DNA of 6,096 nt from an uncultured Planctomycetaceae bacterium. Its GTDB lineage: Bacteria > Planctomycetota > Planctomycetia > Pirellulales > Thermoguttaceae. The notes under the pieces were generated by a model that saw nothing but the letters and a program-made list of their open reading frames with translations, had not been told where the DNA came from and did not search any database. Position numbers and translations under genes: made by a program. The stretch lies in contig CAMZHY010000243.1 in NCBI GenBank assembly GCA_947307005.1, positions 1 through 6,096 of the forward strand, written 5' to 3'. Shown one piece after another: positions 5,298 through 6,096 of this stretch. How positions within the stretch are numbered: the first letter of the stretch is position 1; each line of letters begins with the position of its first letter.

Positions 5298-6096
5298 ATG
5301 ACCAATTTTAGAAAAATTGCGACGTTTAAGAGCGCTTCCGAATTTCGCGGCTATCTTCGTGAAATCGGGGCGAAATTCGATCTCGTCGACGAGCCGCTAT
5401 TCGGCAAGAATTCGGCGTTTTGCAAACCTTGCGTCTATACGAGTCGGATTACGGGCAAAAGCGTCGCGATTCCCTCGCGCTGGGCGCTGCTGCCGATGGA
5501 AGGGTGGGACTGCCAGCCGAACGGCGCGCCGAGCGAATTGACGCGCCGTCGCTGGCTCCGCAGCGCGGAAAGCGGCGCGGGGATTTTCTTCGGCTGCGAG
5601 GCGGTCGCCGTCATGGCGTCGGCAAAGGCCAACGGGCGTCAAATGTCGCTCAATCGCGAGACTTTCGGGGAAATTGTGAAGCTTCGCGAGGATACGGTCG
5701 CCCATATTCGCGATCTTTTCGGCGCCGACGGCGTCCCGTACATGGGGTTGCAACTCACGCATTCCGGTCGATTTGTCAAGACTCCCGACGATTCGCGGCT
5801 CGATTCGCACACCGCGTACGAACACCCGCTCCTCGATAAGAAATTCCACTGCGACGCGTCGAACGTCCTCCGCGACGACGAGGTCGAAGAGATTGTCGCG
5901 CATTTTATCGAAGCTGGAAAACTTGCGCTTGAGGCGGGTTTTGATTTCGTCGACGTGAAGTGCGCGCACGGGTATCTCGGTCACGAGTTCCTCACGGCCT
6001 ACGACCGACCCGGCAAATACGGCGGACCGTTTGAGAATCGAACGCGATTCTTTCGCGAGTGCGTCGAGGGGATCAAGGCGGCGGCGCCGGGGCTCG
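5298..6096 (+). CDS. Old-yellow-enzyme family NADH:flavin oxidoreductase, C-terminus off window
   Basis: The frame is open from the ATG at 5298 to the right edge (266 residues). The family uses FMN in a TIM barrel to reduce or demethylate enones and related compounds. Seen: LLPMEGWDC (64-72), matching the strand that carries the PMxxY flavin motif in classical members; FFGCEAVAV; LQLTHSGR (151-158); FDFVDVKCAHGYLGHEFL with H224; and YGGPFENRTRF (241-251), the family signature. The N-terminus carries about 50 extra residues before the barrel, a layout I recall from planctomycete and acidobacterial homologues. The usual His-x-x-His substrate pair reads Lys221-x-x-His224. Whether an FeS/FAD extension, as in 2,4-dienoyl-CoA reductase, follows the barrel cannot be seen. 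It lies 33 nt after the flavoprotein gene, in the same frame, with no other start in the gap; the purine-rich 5281-5292 can serve for ribosome binding. Confidence 0.93.
   Translation, partial: MTNFRKIATFKSASEFRGYLREIGAKFDLVDEPLFGKNSAFCKPCVYTSRITGKSVAIPSRWALLPMEGWDCQPNGAPSELTRRRWLRSAESGAGIFFGCEAVAVMASAKANGRQMSLNRETFGEIVKLREDTVAHIRDLFGADGVPYMGLQLTHSGRFVKTPDDSRLDSHTAYEHPLLDKKFHCDASNVLRDDEVEEIVAHFIEAGKLALEAGFDFVDVKCAHGYLGHEFLTAYDRPGKYGGPFENRTRFFRECVEGIKAAAPGL

Noticed and set aside
5420..5839. Plus-strand open frame of 139 codons
   Set aside because: It overlaps the old-yellow-enzyme gene in another frame and its Arg-rich translation resembles no family.
5397..5984. Minus-strand open frame of 195 codons
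   Set aside because: It is antisense to the old-yellow-enzyme homologue, which carries several family signatures; no motif is seen on the minus strand.

Overview
The window looks like a stretch of a moderately GC-rich Gram-negative-type bacterial chromosome. I favour a planctomycete (Planctomycetota). The reasons are the unusual N-terminal layout of the old-yellow-enzyme homologue at the right edge, which I recall from planctomycete and acidobacterial proteins, and the Sec-exported, C-terminally anchored hypothetical protein in the middle. This assignment rests on protein style, not on a marker gene, so it is moderate at best. No rRNA, tRNA, CRISPR array, insertion sequence or phage gene is visible.

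Layout. Positions 1-568 (minus strand) hold most of a bacterial sugar transferase (monotopic phosphoglycosyl transferase), which starts lipid-linked glycan or exopolysaccharide assembly; its C-terminus lies off the left edge. Positions 569-951 are a divergent intergenic region with one sigma70-like promoter facing each way and a small nested inverted repeat in the sugar-transferase leader. Positions 952-2196 (plus) encode an unrecognised exported protein with a signal peptide, a large extracytoplasmic domain that may have a LolA/LppX-type fold, and a C-terminal membrane anchor. It ends in a strong intrinsic terminator (2219-2268), so it appears to be a single-gene unit.

Positions 2269-6096 are a second transcription unit. 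It has a good promoter (TTGCAA, 16 bp, TATGAT at 2319-2346) and three closely spaced plus-strand genes: an SDR of the 3-ketoacyl-ACP-reductase type (2406-3179), an FrdA/SdhA-like FAD flavoprotein (3198-5264), and an old-yellow-enzyme flavin oxidoreductase (from 5298, running off the right edge). Gaps of 18 and 33 nt suggest co-transcription.

How they work together. The three right-hand genes form a soluble redox cassette: one NAD(P)-dependent carbonyl/alcohol enzyme and two flavoenzymes of families that oxidise or reduce C-C bonds next to carbonyls. A catabolic or reductive pathway for a small carbonyl compound is a reasonable inference, but the substrate cannot be read from the sequence. Both flavoenzymes differ from their best-known relatives at positions that normally bind or protonate substrate. 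The two left-hand genes are cell-envelope functions and show no link to the cassette.
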